Notes: generated by a model from the sequence alone, not told the origin. A DNA stretch of 64,000 nt from an alpha proteobacterium L41A (GCA_000335735.1 AMYY01000001.1:171217-235216), one strand, 5' to 3'. Positions 1 to 9,806 are shown, counted from the first letter of the stretch. A program made the numbers and translations.

Positions 1-491
1 GAGTCCGCCAGCTTGGAGGCGTCGGTGATCTGGGGGATGGAGCTGAGGGCCTCGGGGGGGACCTTCTTGTTCAGCTTCACATAGTTTTCGAACTGCTCGA
101 CCACGGCGCGCAGCATGGCCTCGGCCTGCGATGCGTCGCCGGCCTCGTCCTCGATCTCGACGGCCTCGGCCTCGAAATACTCCTCACGGTCGGTGAAGCG
201 GGTCAGGCGCGCGCGACCCTTGCCCTCGACCAGCACCTTCACCGTGCCGTCGGGCAGTTTCAGCAGTTGCAGTACCGAGGCCAGCACGCCGATGGGATAG
301 ATGGCGTCCGGCGACGGATCGTCATCGACGCTGTTCTTCTGGGTCGCCAGCAAGATCTGCTTTTCGCCCTTCATGATCTCGTCCAGCGCCTTCACCGACT
401 TCTCGCGTCCGACGAAGAGCGGCACAACCATGTGCGGGAAGACGACGATGTCTCTCAGCGGCAGGACGGGCAGGATTTTTGGTTCAGTCAT
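1..491 (-). CDS. lon: Lon protease, N-terminal part (runs off window)
   Basis: ATP-dependent AAA+ serine protease that degrades misfolded and regulatory proteins in the cytoplasm. Only the first ~163 residues are inside the window. The start reads MTEPKILPVLPLRDIVVFPH, followed by the typical LON substrate-binding domain (VPLFVGREKSV, MKGEKQILLATQK, then the DGTVKVLVEGKGRARL segment). The AAA and protease domains lie beyond position 1. The ATG at 491 fits the family start. A heat-shock-type promoter candidate lies upstream. The assignment is firm because the Lon N-domain is distinctive. Confidence 0.95.
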   Translation of the reverse strand, partial: MTEPKILPVLPLRDIVVFPHMVVPLFVGREKSVKALDEIMKGEKQILLATQKNSVDDDPSPDAIYPIGVLASVLQLLKLPDGTVKVLVEGKGRARLTRFTDREEYFEAEAVEIEDEAGDASQAEAMLRAVVEQFENYVKLNKKVPPEALSSIPQITDASKLAD

Positions 492-600
492 GATGCGTAC
501 TCCTGGGCCATTGATCATCTCCGGCCCGCCGCCAGCGTCCGCCGGGCAAGAGGCCCGACCGGCGCATGACGGCCCGTCGATTCCGACGGCGTTCGGATGA

Positions 601-630
601 GTATGTGGTTTGAAAGACCCGCGGTTCAAG
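601..630 (-). promoter_or_regulatory. Possible sigma-32-type promoter for lon
   Basis: On the minus strand CTTGAA (630-625) is an exact sigma-32 -35 core. It is followed 16 bases later by CCACATAC (608-601), which resembles the heat-shock -10 CCCCATNT. The -35 sits in an inverted repeat (CCGCGGT 619-625, ACCGCGG 635-641). lon is heat-inducible in many proteobacteria. The spacing is at the upper limit, so this is tentative. Confidence 0.35.
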
Positions 631-772
631 CGTGACCGCGGAACGGCCCACATCTGCGTGGCCACAAGCCCTTCCGATCGCGTCGCTTTAGGTCCGCATT
701 ACGCCCGGCGGCGCTTTCGACATGGCCGCTTTACGGGGATCGGGCGTCTTCTGCCGCTCTAAGGAGATGACC

Positions 773-901
773 ATGAGCCGTTCCCACCTGCTGGCCGAGA
801 CCCTGAAACGTCCCGCCCCGGCGCCGACAACCCTTCAGATGACGATGACCTTCATCGGCGCCCTGTTCGGCGCCCCGATCCGCAAGGGCCGCGCGCGATG
901 A
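773..901 (+). CDS. Small hypothetical protein, 42 aa
   Basis: Unrecognised small ORF that begins MSRSHLLAETLKRPAP and ends GAPIRKGRAR. A strong ribosome-binding site (AAGGAG at 761-766) lies six bases before the ATG, the best evidence that it is translated. Its TGA overlaps the ATG of the next small ORF at 898, so the two may be translationally coupled. The C-terminus is basic with a short hydrophobic stretch (TFIGALFGAP). No domain is recognised. Expression is inferred only from the RBS and coupling. Confidence 0.45.
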   Translation: MSRSHLLAETLKRPAPAPTTLQMTMTFIGALFGAPIRKGRAR

Positions 902-1103
902 TGCAGGGCCATATCGAAGGCGGCGTGACACGCGCAGCCCCTCCCCGACGATATCGTGTCGTGCTTCGCGCCAGAGGTTGGGCCGTGGCGGTCAACAACG
1001 CCTCCCCCCCCTGCCCGATCGCATCTCGGCCGAACGTCTCGCCGCCCGACTTCAGGCCGAGGCCGACCGCCTGAACCGCGACCAACATCGCCTGACACAA
1101 TGA
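898..1103 (+). pseudogene. Small ORF interrupted at an 8-C run
   Basis: The frame starts MMQGHIEGGVTRA at 898, overlapping the previous stop. It reads well until a run of eight C at 1004-1011, after which it stops early at 1074. One extra C would join it to a frame reading PLPDRISAERLAARLQAEAD that ends at 1101-1103, exactly overlapping the ATG of the next small gene at 1100. The helical, GC3-rich second half looks coding. This could be a natural frameshift, a slippery phase-variable tract or a sequencing error. Function unknown. Confidence 0.35.
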
Positions 1104-1300
1104 TAACGCCGCTAGCTTCACCACCCGCCTTCGAAATCCTGACGATCCAGCCTGTCGGCGATCGATGGCGCATTACCTCAAGCGACGGCCTGTTCGAAGG
1201 CGTCTTTACCGACGCCAAAAGCGCCGTCCGATGCGCCAGAGCGGAGGCCGAGGCCCACCCAGGGCACGCGGTTCGGATGGTTCGACCTGATGCGGGCTAG
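1100..1300 (+). CDS. Small DUF2188-like protein, 66 aa
   Basis: Starts MITPLASPPAFEILTIQPV and continues with a WRITSSDGLFEGVFTDAKSA stretch. This resembles small DUF2188-type proteins, where a W-x-V/I strand is followed by a short helix carrying alternating Ala and Arg. Its ATG overlaps the predicted stop of the preceding (frameshifted) ORF, so three tiny ORFs form a head-to-tail chain. Its stop overlaps the 3' end of the convergent TfoX-domain gene by 4 bp. The family match is by eye only and the role is unknown. Confidence 0.5.
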   Translation: MITPLASPPAFEILTIQPVGDRWRITSSDGLFEGVFTDAKSAVRCARAEAEAHPGHAVRMVRPDAG

Positions 1301-1644
1301 CGCTTCTTTCCCGACGCCTTCTTCACCGCCACGTCCAGCGATCGTCGCGCCCAAGCGACGGCTTGGTCGGGATCGTCGAGAGCCGTTTCGGGCAGGGGCC
1401 AGTAGCCCATGCTCATCGTGCGGCCGTCCTTGGTCGGATAGGTGAACTGACGCGAGCCGGCCTCGACGAAGGCCTCGCTCAGGGCCTCGTCGCCCTTCAG
1501 CCAGACAATGCCTTCGTCCAGCAGGGCGAACATGACGCCGGCGGCATAGACCCCGGCCCCGCCGAACATGCGCTTGATCTCCAGGCGGCCGAGCGCGTGG
1601 AAATGCTCACGCACCCATTCGCCGAAGTCCGCGTCGTAAGCCAT
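1297..1644 (-). CDS. TfoX N-terminal domain protein
   Basis: A 115-residue protein consisting of a TfoX/Sxy N-terminal domain: the RLEIKRMFGGAGVYAAGVMF core, then GIVWLKGD, a SRQFTYPTKDGR strand and MSMGYWPLPE. In gamma-proteobacteria TfoX proteins regulate competence. Stand-alone N-domain proteins like this one are common in alphaproteobacteria and their function is unclear. The C-terminus is lysine-rich (KKASGKKR). The gene sits 1 bp downstream of sufA and could be the last gene of the suf transcript, but nothing ties it to Fe-S assembly. Confidence 0.8.
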   Translation of the reverse strand: MAYDADFGEWVREHFHALGRLEIKRMFGGAGVYAAGVMFALLDEGIVWLKGDEALSEAFVEAGSRQFTYPTKDGRTMSMGYWPLPETALDDPDQAVAWARRSLDVAVKKASGKKR

Positions 1645-1645
1645 C

Positions 1646-2038
1646 TCAGTCGGCGGCGACTGGCACGATGGTCACGCTCTCGCCGCAGCCGCAGGCGTCG
1701 GTCTGGTTCGGATTGTTGAACACGAACTTGGACGCCAGCCGCGTCGTCTCATAGTCGATCTCGGTGCCGATCAGGAACAGCACGGCCCGGGGCTCGATCA
1801 GAATGGTGACGCCCTTGTCCTCGACCACCTCGTCCATCGGGCCGATCTCGTCGGCATAGGCGAAGGTGTATTCCTGCCCCGCGCAACCGCCGTTCTTGAC
1901 GCCGATGCGCAGGCCGATGTGATCGTTCTCGGCATTGTTCAGGATCTCGCGCACCCGTTCGGCGGCGGCGTCTGTTAGGGTGACGGCCTTGGGGCGCGGG
2001 CGGCGCGGACGGGATGTGGCTTGAAGTTCGGTCATCAA
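1646..2038 (-). CDS. sufA: A-type Fe-S carrier (HesB/IscA family)
   Basis: Fe-S carrier that accepts clusters from the SufBCD scaffold and passes them to apoproteins. The 130-residue protein has the family core: LTDAAAERVREIL near the N-terminus, the first cluster cysteine in VKNGGCAGQEYTF and the C-terminal CGCG pair in DACGCGESV. The N-terminal ~20 residues are basic and variable; two adjacent ATGs (2038, 2035) could serve as start. It is the distal gene of the suf operon. ErpA is an alternative name for the same fold; position favours SufA. Confidence 0.88.
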   Translation of the reverse strand: MMTELQATSRPRRPRPKAVTLTDAAAERVREILNNAENDHIGLRIGVKNGGCAGQEYTFAYADEIGPMDEVVEDKGVTILIEPRAVLFLIGTEIDYETTRLASKFVFNNPNQTDACGCGESVTIVPVAAD

Positions 2039-2048
2039 AACATATCCA

Positions 2049-2438
2049 TCAGAACATGTTCAGGGCCAGCTTGGCTTCGTCGCTCATCTTGGAGGCGTCC
2101 CACGGCGGATCGAACACCAGATTGGCCTTGGCGCTGCGCACGCCCTCGACCTTCTCCACCGCCGTCTCGACCCAGCCCGGCATTTCACCGGCGACCGGAC
2201 AGCCCGGCGCCGTCAAGGTCATGTCCACCACCACATCGCGGTCGTCGTTTACGTCCACACGATAGATGAGGCCCAGTTCATAAATATCGACCGGAATTTC
2301 CGGATCATAGACCGACTTCAGCGCCTCGATCAGCTGATCGGTCAGGGTGTCCAGCTCGGCCTGCGACAGGGCGCTCTTCTGGGGTTCGTCCCAGGCGTCC
2401 TTGAAGGCGTCGCTGTCTTGAATAGGTTGATCTGTCAT
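2049..2438 (-). CDS. sufT: SufT, MIP18/DUF59 Fe-S maturation factor
   Basis: DUF59/MIP18-family protein of 129 residues that helps load Fe-S clusters into target proteins. Key features are the VYDPEIPVDIYELGLIYRV motif, the DMTLTAPGCP segment with the conserved cysteine, and the EGVRSAKANLVFDPPWDAS C-terminal strand. An acidic N-terminal extension (DQPIQDSDAFKDAWDE) precedes the domain. It lies 4 bp downstream of sufS and 10 bp upstream of sufA, the usual position for sufT in alphaproteobacterial suf operons. Confidence 0.88.
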   Translation of the reverse strand: MTDQPIQDSDAFKDAWDEPQKSALSQAELDTLTDQLIEALKSVYDPEIPVDIYELGLIYRVDVNDDRDVVVDMTLTAPGCPVAGEMPGWVETAVEKVEGVRSAKANLVFDPPWDASKMSDEAKLALNMF

Positions 2439-2442
2439 CGGC

Positions 2443-3681
2443 TTACACGAAGAAGTTCCGCGCCTTGATCAGCGCATCCACGAAGGCGTCGGCATCCTCC
2501 AGGGTGTTATATAGGGCGAAGGAGGCGCGGGTGCTCGACGTCACCCCCATTCTTTTCGCCAGCGGCTCGGCGCAGTGCAGACCCGCGCGCACCGCGACGC
2601 CGTAGCGGTCCATGATCTGGGCCACGTCGTGGGCGTGCGCGCCCTCGACGGCGAAGGTCAGGATCGCGCCCTTGCCTTCGGCCTGCCCCAGGATCCGCAG
2701 CCAGTTTTGACCCTGAAGTCGGCCAACAGCGTGCTGATAGAGCGCATGCTCGTGCGCCTGCACGGCCGCCCGGTCGTATTGCGCCAGCCATTCCAGGGCC
2801 GCGCCCAGGCCGATGGCCTCCAGGATCGGCGGCGTCCCCGCCTCGAACCGATGCGGCGGCCGGGCGTAGGTCACGCGGTCCTGCTCGACAGTCTCGATCA
2901 TCTCGCCCCCGCCCTGATAGGGCGGCAGCGCCTCCAGCGCCTCGGCCTTGCCGTACAGAGCGCCGATGCCGGTCGGGGCGAACAGCTTGTGCCCGGTCAG
3001 GACGTAGAAGTCGCAGCCGATGGCTTGAACGTCCGGCGTCGCATGGACCGCCCCCTGGCACCCGTCGATCAGCACCTGCGCGCCCGCCGCATGGGCCAGG
3101 CGGCTGATCTCGGCGACCGGATTGATGGTCCCAAGCACGTTGGACATATGGGTGACAGCCACCATCCGCGTCCTGGGCCCCAGCAGGTCGGCATAGGCCG
3201 ACATGTCCAGCGAGCCGTCGTCCTTGACCGGGATCCACTTGATCACCGCCCCGCGGCGTTCGCGAAGCAGATGCCAGGGCACGATGTTGGAGTGATGCTC
3301 CATCTCCGAGACGATGATCTCGTCGCCCGGCTGGATCGACAGGCCCAGCCCATTGGCCACCAGATTGATCGCCTCGGTCCCGCCCTTGGTCCAGACCACC
3401 TGTTCGGCGCTCTCGGCGTTGAGGAAGCGAGCGACGATCTCGCGCGCCTTTTCGAAGGCTTCGGTCGCCTCGTTCGACAGGGTGTGCAGGCCCCGGTGGA
3501 CGTTGGCGTAGCCGCCCTCCATCGTCGCGACCAGCGCGTCGATCACCGCGCGCGGCTTCTGCGCCGAGGCCGCGTTGTCCAGATAGACCAGCGGCTTGCC
3601 GTTCACCTGTCGCGACAGGATCGGGAACTGCGCCCGCACGGCATAGGGATCGAAGGTGTTCACAACCTCGCCGTCAGCCAT
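2443..3681 (-). CDS. sufS: SufS cysteine desulfurase (group II)
   Basis: PLP enzyme that takes sulfur from cysteine for Fe-S assembly by SufBCD. The 412-residue protein has the class V aminotransferase fold: YLDNAASAQKP near the N-terminus, SEMEHHSNIVPW, the PLP-binding lysine in LTGHKLFAPTG, and the catalytic cysteine in RAGLHCAEPLAKRMG, which is the group II (SufS) loop rather than the IscS type. The start at 3681 overlaps the sufD 3' end by 22 bp, implying coupling. A second desulfurase of the other group heads the same operon. Confidence 0.95.
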   Translation of the reverse strand: MADGEVVNTFDPYAVRAQFPILSRQVNGKPLVYLDNAASAQKPRAVIDALVATMEGGYANVHRGLHTLSNEATEAFEKAREIVARFLNAESAEQVVWTKGGTEAINLVANGLGLSIQPGDEIIVSEMEHHSNIVPWHLLRERRGAVIKWIPVKDDGSLDMSAYADLLGPRTRMVAVTHMSNVLGTINPVAEISRLAHAAGAQVLIDGCQGAVHATPDVQAIGCDFYVLTGHKLFAPTGIGALYGKAEALEALPPYQGGGEMIETVEQDRVTYARPPHRFEAGTPPILEAIGLGAALEWLAQYDRAAVQAHEHALYQHAVGRLQGQNWLRILGQAEGKGAILTFAVEGAHAHDVAQIMDRYGVAVRAGLHCAEPLAKRMGVTSSTRASFALYNTLEDADAFVDALIKARNFFV

Positions 3682-4682
3682 TCCCGCGCCACCTCTCTCG
3701 CGCCCTCATGCTCGATCCGGTCGATGACCTCGATCAGGAAGGCCTGGGTCAGCAGGGCGCGGGCTTCGTCGGCCGGAACCCCGCGCTGCTGCATGTAGAA
3801 CAAGGCGCTCTCGTCCAGCGTCCCCACGGTGTTGCCGTGCGCGCACTGCACGTCGTCGGCATAGATGATCAGTTCCGGCTTGGCGTCGATCTCGGCCCGC
3901 TCGCTGGCGATCAGGGCGTGGTGGCCCATGCGCGCATCGGTGCCGTCGGCGCCGCGCTCGACCACGATCTTGCCCTGGAAGACGCCGCGCGCCGTGTCGC
4001 GGGCCACGCCCTTGATCAGTTGCGAGGTCGCGCCGTCGTGTTCCACATGACGCACCACGCTGGTCAGGTCCGCATGACGCGATCCGTTCAGCAGATAAAG
4101 GCCGTCGGCCTGAACCTGCGCACCCTGGGCATAGTGGGTGATACGCGTCTCGATCCGCTGCAGCTTGGCGCCGGTCGTAACGATGGTCTGACGATAGACG
4201 CCGCCCGCCTCGACCTTGACGTGGGCCTCGGCGATGGAGATGGCGTCCTCCGGCTCCTCGACCAGGACGAAGCGCGTCACCTCGGCGCCGGCCGCCACGT
4301 CCAGTTCCAGCGTATTGTGCGCGACATAGGCCGAGCCCGCGCCCTCATGCGTCTCCAGCAGCAGCAGCTTGGCGCCGGCGCGCGCCGAAACCCGCGCGCT
4401 GGCCGTGTGGCCCGTGCCGACGGCGTCCGACACATAGCGCAGCCGCAGGGTCCGCTCGCCCGAGGCGATGAAGTCGGTCACGCCGACAGCGCGCCCGTTG
4501 GCGAAGACGATCGCCTCGCCGCCCAGATCATAAAACGGTCCCGGCGGCCCGACCTCAGCCGTGCCCGACGGCTCCGGCGCGGCGCGAAGATAGCGCTTCA
4601 GGTCGCTGTATTTCCACGTCTCCGTCCGTCGCGACGGATAGGTGTCGGCGTCGGCCAGGTCGATGGCGAAGGCAGCGCTCAC
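3660..4682 (-). CDS. sufD: SufD, scaffold subunit of SufBCD
   Basis: Forms the SufBC2D scaffold complex with SufB and SufC. The 340-residue protein shows the RRTETWKYSDLKRYLRAAPE N-terminal signature and the beta-helix core. The C-terminal region reads DDVQCAHGNTVGTLDESALFYMQQRGVP, followed by DEARALLTQAFLIEVIDRI, conserved between SufB and SufD. The ATG at 4682 overlaps the sufC stop by 4 bp. It is somewhat short for the family but complete by motif. Confidence 0.93.
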   Translation of the reverse strand: MSAAFAIDLADADTYPSRRTETWKYSDLKRYLRAAPEPSGTAEVGPPGPFYDLGGEAIVFANGRAVGVTDFIASGERTLRLRYVSDAVGTGHTASARVSARAGAKLLLLETHEGAGSAYVAHNTLELDVAAGAEVTRFVLVEEPEDAISIAEAHVKVEAGGVYRQTIVTTGAKLQRIETRITHYAQGAQVQADGLYLLNGSRHADLTSVVRHVEHDGATSQLIKGVARDTARGVFQGKIVVERGADGTDARMGHHALIASERAEIDAKPELIIYADDVQCAHGNTVGTLDESALFYMQQRGVPADEARALLTQAFLIEVIDRIEHEGAREVAREWLTARL

Positions 4683-5428
4683 GCCGCTTCCGGCAGATAC
4701 TTATCGTACCCTTCCGCCTCCAGCTTCAGTGCCAGTTCCGGCCCGCCCGAAGCCACGATCCGACCGCCGGCCAGCACATGCACCCGGTCCGGTTTGATGT
4801 AGTCGAGCAGGCGCTGATAGTGGGTGATGACCAACATGGCGCGGTCGGGCGAACGCAGCGCGTTCACGCCCTCCGACACGATGCGCAGGGCGTCGATGTC
4901 GAGACCCGAATCCGTCTCGTCCAGGATCAGCAGCGACGGCTCCAGCAGCGCCATCTGCAGGATCTCCATCCTCTTCTTCTCACCGCCGGAGAAGCCGACG
5001 TTCAGCGGCCGCTTCAGCATGTCGAAGTCCATCTTCAACGCCTTGGACGCCTCACGAACCAGCTTCAGGAAGGCGGGCGCCGCCACCTCCTCCTCGCCCC
5101 GCGCGCGCTTTTGCGCATTCAGCGCCGTCCGCACGAAGGTCAGGGCCGGCACGCCGGGGATCTCGATCGGATACTGGAACGACAGGAAGACGCCCTTGGC
5201 CGCCCGCTCGGCCGGGTCCAGCGCCAGCAGGTCCTCGCCCGCCCATTCGACAGACCCTTCCGTCGCCTCATAGCCCGGCCGTCCCGACAGGGCGTAACCC
5301 AGCGTCGATTTCCCGGCCCCGTTCGGCCCCATGATGGCGTGCACCTCGCCGGCAGGGACGTCGAGCGTCAGACCCTTGAGGATCGGCTTTTCACCAACAG
5401 AGACATGTAGGTTGTTAATTTGAAGCAT
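4679..5428 (-). CDS. sufC: SufC, Fe-S assembly ATPase
   Basis: ABC-type ATPase that drives conformational change in the SufBCD scaffold. The 249-residue protein carries Walker A GPNGAGKST (near residue 35), the SufC-type GFSGGEKKRMEILQMA signature, Walker B LLILDETDSGLDIDAL and the switch histidine in VITHYQRLL. It has no membrane segments, as expected for a soluble SufC. The start at 5428 lies inside the 3' end of the unknown gene upstream (14-bp overlap). Downstream it overlaps sufD by 4 bp. Confidence 0.96.
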   Translation of the reverse strand: MLQINNLHVSVGEKPILKGLTLDVPAGEVHAIMGPNGAGKSTLGYALSGRPGYEATEGSVEWAGEDLLALDPAERAAKGVFLSFQYPIEIPGVPALTFVRTALNAQKRARGEEEVAAPAFLKLVREASKALKMDFDMLKRPLNVGFSGGEKKRMEILQMALLEPSLLILDETDSGLDIDALRIVSEGVNALRSPDRAMLVITHYQRLLDYIKPDRVHVLAGGRIVASGGPELALKLEAEGYDKYLPEAA

Positions 5429-5830
5429 CAGGCAAAGTCCAAGTATCGGGCAAACGACCGAAGTTCCCCAGCTGGGTCAGACGTTTTTTCGCTCTATTCC
5501 AAACAAGTAGGGCGTATTGCTGCGGATCTGGAAAACCGAACCAGTCCCGGTCAGCAAGAAACCAGAGTTCGTTCCCGACACGCGACCAATAGTGGATGTC
5601 GGGATCAAGCTCAGCTGTACTCGGCTCACCGCGCAGCGGATCAAACGCCTTGAGCATCTGAAAGCCGGCCGGGTTCTTCGCCCTCGTCAGAAACTCAGCC
5701 CACTCCAACTCGTCACGCTTGCACAGAGCGTAGGTAGGCACGACCAGACGATTGGGCTGCCAGTCATATGGCTCGACGCCAGTCCTTATGTCGCCGGGCG
5801 GCGCGCGGTTCTTGAAAAGCCAGCCAAACA

Positions 5831-5831
<1 letters not shown>
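5415..5831 (-). CDS. Unknown protein inserted between sufB and sufC
   Basis: Unrecognised 138-residue soluble protein rich in tryptophan and aromatic residues (VEPYDWQPNRLVVPTYALC, DIHYWSRVGNELWFLADRDW, then FGFPDPQQYALLVWNRAKKR). There is no signal peptide or membrane segment. The ATG at 5831 overlaps the sufB stop (ATGA) and the 3' end overlaps sufC by 14 bp, so it is locked into the operon. By eye its base composition is less GC-rich than that of the flanking suf genes, suggesting separate acquisition. Function in Fe-S assembly is possible from position only. Confidence 0.75.
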
Positions 5832-7296
<1,465 letters not shown>

Positions 7297-7297
<1 letters not shown>

Positions 7298-8436
7298 CAG
7301 GCGACCTCTCTCACGCGTTCGGCGGCGCGCGTCTTGTGCTTGTTGTAGGCGGCGACCCAGGCGTCGGCGAACCTTGCCCAGTCGCTCTCGACCGTGCCCC
7401 ATCCGCCGGAGATGCGCACGCCCCCGGTCGCCAGCGCATTCAGGCCCATGGCGCTGATGGTCTTGGACGGCTTCACCTTGCCCGACGAGCAGGCCGAGCC
7501 GGCCGACACCATGACGCCCGTCAGGTCCAGGGTGATCAGCTGCTGCGGACTGTCCCAGCCCTCGACGGCCATGAACAGGGTGTTGGGCAGACGCGCCACG
7601 TCGCCGCCAATGATGGTCGCGCCCGCGGTCCTGACCTTCGCCTCGGCCGCATCGCGCCAGGCGACGTGCGAAGCCATCGTCTCCAGATCCCGCGCGGCGC
7701 AATCGGCCGCGACGCCGAACCCGGCGATGCCCGGCACGTTCTCGGTCCCGGCGCGCAGGCCCCGCTCCTGCCCCGCGCCGTGCAGGATCCGCACGCCCGA
7801 GAGGCCTTCCTTGAAGATCAGGGCGCCCACGCCCTGCGCGCCGCCCAGCTTGTGCGCCGACAGGGTCAGGGTGTCCGCGTCCAGCGCGCGCATATCGACC
7901 GCGATCTTGCCCGCCGACTGGATCGCATCAACGTGCAGCCAGCCGCCCGCCGCTCGCACCAGCGCCGCCGCCTCGGCGATCGGCTGAATGACGCCGCTTT
8001 CGTTGTTCGCATGATGGATGGCGACCACGGCCCGGCCCGGGCGGCTCAGCGCCTCCGCCAGCCAGTCCAGATCAACCACCCCGTTCGCATCGACCGGCAA
8101 AACCTCCACCGGCGCGCCCGCATTCGCCGCCGTTTCGGCCACGCACGGATGCTCGGTCGCCGACACGATCAATCGCTCGCATCCGGCCGCCAAGGCGCTG
8201 GCGATGCCTTGGGCATTGGCTTCGGTGCCGCCCGAATTGAACACCACCGCCGTCGGATCGGCCCCGACCAGGTCCGCGACCTGCGCCCGAGCGGTCTCAA
8301 CCCGCGCCCGCGCCCGCCGACCGGCCGCATGGACCGCCGACGGATTGCCGTTGTCGGCCAGGGCCCTGGCCATGATCTCCAGCACCTCCGGCCGCACCAG
8401 GCCCGAGGCGTTATAGTCCAGATAGACGCCGCTCAT
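7297..8436 (-). CDS. Cysteine desulfurase, IscS/NifS type (group I)
   Basis: PLP-dependent desulfurase of 379 residues. It starts [19 protein letters not shown] at 8436, just inside the iscR 3' end. Motifs are [29 protein letters not shown], the PLP lysine in [15 protein letters not shown] and the catalytic cysteine in [12 protein letters not shown], the mobile IscS/NifS-type loop. The operon thus has both a group I and a group II desulfurase, a common alphaproteobacterial arrangement. The upstream open frame in front of the chosen start is out-of-frame iscR sequence. Confidence 0.92.
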
Positions 8437-8912
8437 GCCGCGACCCCCACGGCCGAGGCCTCGACATTTCGCCGACGCTGGCCCGTTCGGTTCATCACCA
8501 CATCCTCCAGCGAAACGCCCGCCAGATAGCGATGGATTTCGTCGCCGAGGTCTTCCCAAAGATTGTGGGTGATGCAGCGTTCGCCGGCCAGCATGCAGCC
8601 CTTGGGCGAGCCATGCGCCACGCATCGCGTCGCCCGGATCGGCTCATCCACCGCCAGCACGATCTCGGCGACCACCGTCTCGTGCGCCGCCTTGGCCAGA
8701 CGATATCCGCCACCTGGTCCGCGCACGCTCTTGACCAGTTCGCTCTTCCTCAGACGGGCGAACAACTGCTCCAGATAGCTCAGCGAAATCTCCTGGCGCG
8801 CGGCGATCTCGGCCAGCGAAACCGCCCGGATTTCACCGCTCTCGCCGCGTCCGTTCTTCGCCAGATCGGCCATCGCCATCACGGCGTATCGTCCCTTGGT
8901 CGACAGACGCAT
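8433..8912 (-). CDS. iscR: IscR-like Rrf2 family regulator
   Basis: Winged-helix Rrf2 regulator of 159 residues. The N-terminus MRLSTKGRYAVMAMADLA and the SLAEIAARQEISLSYLEQLF recognition region are typical. Three cysteines in TRCVAHGSPKGCMLAGERC are in the position of the IscR Fe-S ligands, so it probably senses cluster status and controls this operon. Its 3' end overlaps the desulfurase start by 4 bp. A GACT-N5-AGTC palindrome over its promoter suggests autoregulation. The C-terminus lacks further known domains. Confidence 0.93.
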   Translation of the reverse strand: MRLSTKGRYAVMAMADLAKNGRGESGEIRAVSLAEIAARQEISLSYLEQLFARLRKSELVKSVRGPGGGYRLAKAAHETVVAEIVLAVDEPIRATRCVAHGSPKGCMLAGERCITHNLWEDLGDEIHRYLAGVSLEDVVMNRTGQRRRNVEASAVGVAA

Positions 8913-8992
8913 TTCGCACCTTCAAAAATTGCGCGCTTTTCGGGGCTCCTGTGCTAGAACCCGCGCCTTCGCGAAGGCGGCGCGCTTGCGGA

Positions 8993-9023
8993 GGGACTTA
9001 GAAAGTCCCACCTCCGCGGTCAA
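8993..9023 (-). promoter_or_regulatory. iscR/suf promoter with IscR-type palindrome
   Basis: On the minus strand TTGACC (9023-9018) and TAAGTC (9000-8995) lie 17 bp apart as -35 and -10 candidates. The -10 is inside the palindrome GGGACT-TAGAA-AGTCCC (8993-9009). Its GACT-N5-AGTC core matches the core of the E. coli type-1 IscR site. A larger hairpin (GCGGAGG 8988-8994 with CCTCCGC 9011-9017) encloses it. The site is ~80 bp upstream of iscR, suited to autorepression. Confidence 0.55.
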
Positions 9024-9070
9024 GTATTACGCACTCGGGAAATGACAGTTGAACGGATTCCAGAGCCCCT

Positions 9071-9721
9071 ATGCCTGAAGTCATCCTGCCCGGCGCCTCC
9101 GGTCGCATCGAAGGCCGCTATTCCCCGGGCAAGCGCCCGAACGCCCCGATCGCGCTGATCCTGCATCCGCACCCGAAGGCGGGCGGACATATGAACAACC
9201 CGGTCGCGGTCACCCTGCACCAGCTGTTCCAGCAGCGCGGCTTCGCGACCCTGCGCTACAACTCGCGCGGCGTCGGCAAGTCGCAGGGCGAGTTCGATTC
9301 GGGCATCGGCGAGCTGGCCGACGCAGCCACCGCCCTCGACTGGCTCCAGGCCAACAACCCCGGCGCCAGCCAGACCTGGGTCGCCGGCTATCAGTTCGGC
9401 GCCTATATCGGCATGCAGCTTCTGATGCGTCGCCCCGAGACGGACGGCTTCATCTCGGTCTCGCCGCCGTCGAACATGTATGACTTCAGCTTCCTGGCGC
9501 CCTGCCCCGCGTCCGGCCTGTTCCTGCACGGCACGGCCGACACCATCGTCCCGCCGGTCGAGGTCGAGCGTGTGGTCAACAAGCTGCGCACCCAAAAGGG
9601 CATCATCATCGACTACGAACTGGAAGAGGGCGCCAGCCACTTCTGGCAGGACCACATGAGCGCGGTCGAAACCCGCGTCGGCGCCTATCTGGACAAGCGT
9701 CTGGAAGAAAAGCCGGCCTGA
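9071..9721 (+). CDS. Alpha/beta hydrolase
   Basis: A 216-residue cytoplasmic alpha/beta hydrolase of the COG2945 kind. It reads PIALILHPHPKAGGHMNN, then ATLRYNSRGVGKSQGEF and WVAGYQFGAYIGMQL. In this last segment the usual G-x-S-x-G nucleophile elbow is replaced by GYQFG, as in many members of this subfamily. Asp in LHGTADTIVPP and His in EGASHFWQDH are in catalytic-acid and histidine positions. Substrate unknown. It starts 54 bp past the IscR-type palindrome and is transcribed away from iscR. Confidence 0.85.
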   Translation: MPEVILPGASGRIEGRYSPGKRPNAPIALILHPHPKAGGHMNNPVAVTLHQLFQQRGFATLRYNSRGVGKSQGEFDSGIGELADAATALDWLQANNPGASQTWVAGYQFGAYIGMQLLMRRPETDGFISVSPPSNMYDFSFLAPCPASGLFLHGTADTIVPPVEVERVVNKLRTQKGIIIDYELEEGASHFWQDHMSAVETRVGAYLDKRLEEKPA

Positions 9722-9806
9722 CATCCGGCCTGATATTCGGCTTGGCGTCACGGCTGATTAAGGCGCGGGCGGCATGATCGGGCGAGACATCGCTGCGAGA
9801 TCCGCC

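Noticed and set aside
619..641. CCGCGGT/ACCGCGG hairpin upstream of lon as a terminator
   Set aside because: No T run and no gene ending there; it overlaps the putative lon -35 and is better treated as part of the promoter region.
2575..3798. Long open frame on the plus strand opposite sufS
   Set aside because: It is the antisense shadow of sufS in GC-rich DNA: arginine/histidine/glutamine-rich, no motifs, no RBS. The same holds for the long plus-strand frames opposite sufD, sufC, crtI and crtY.
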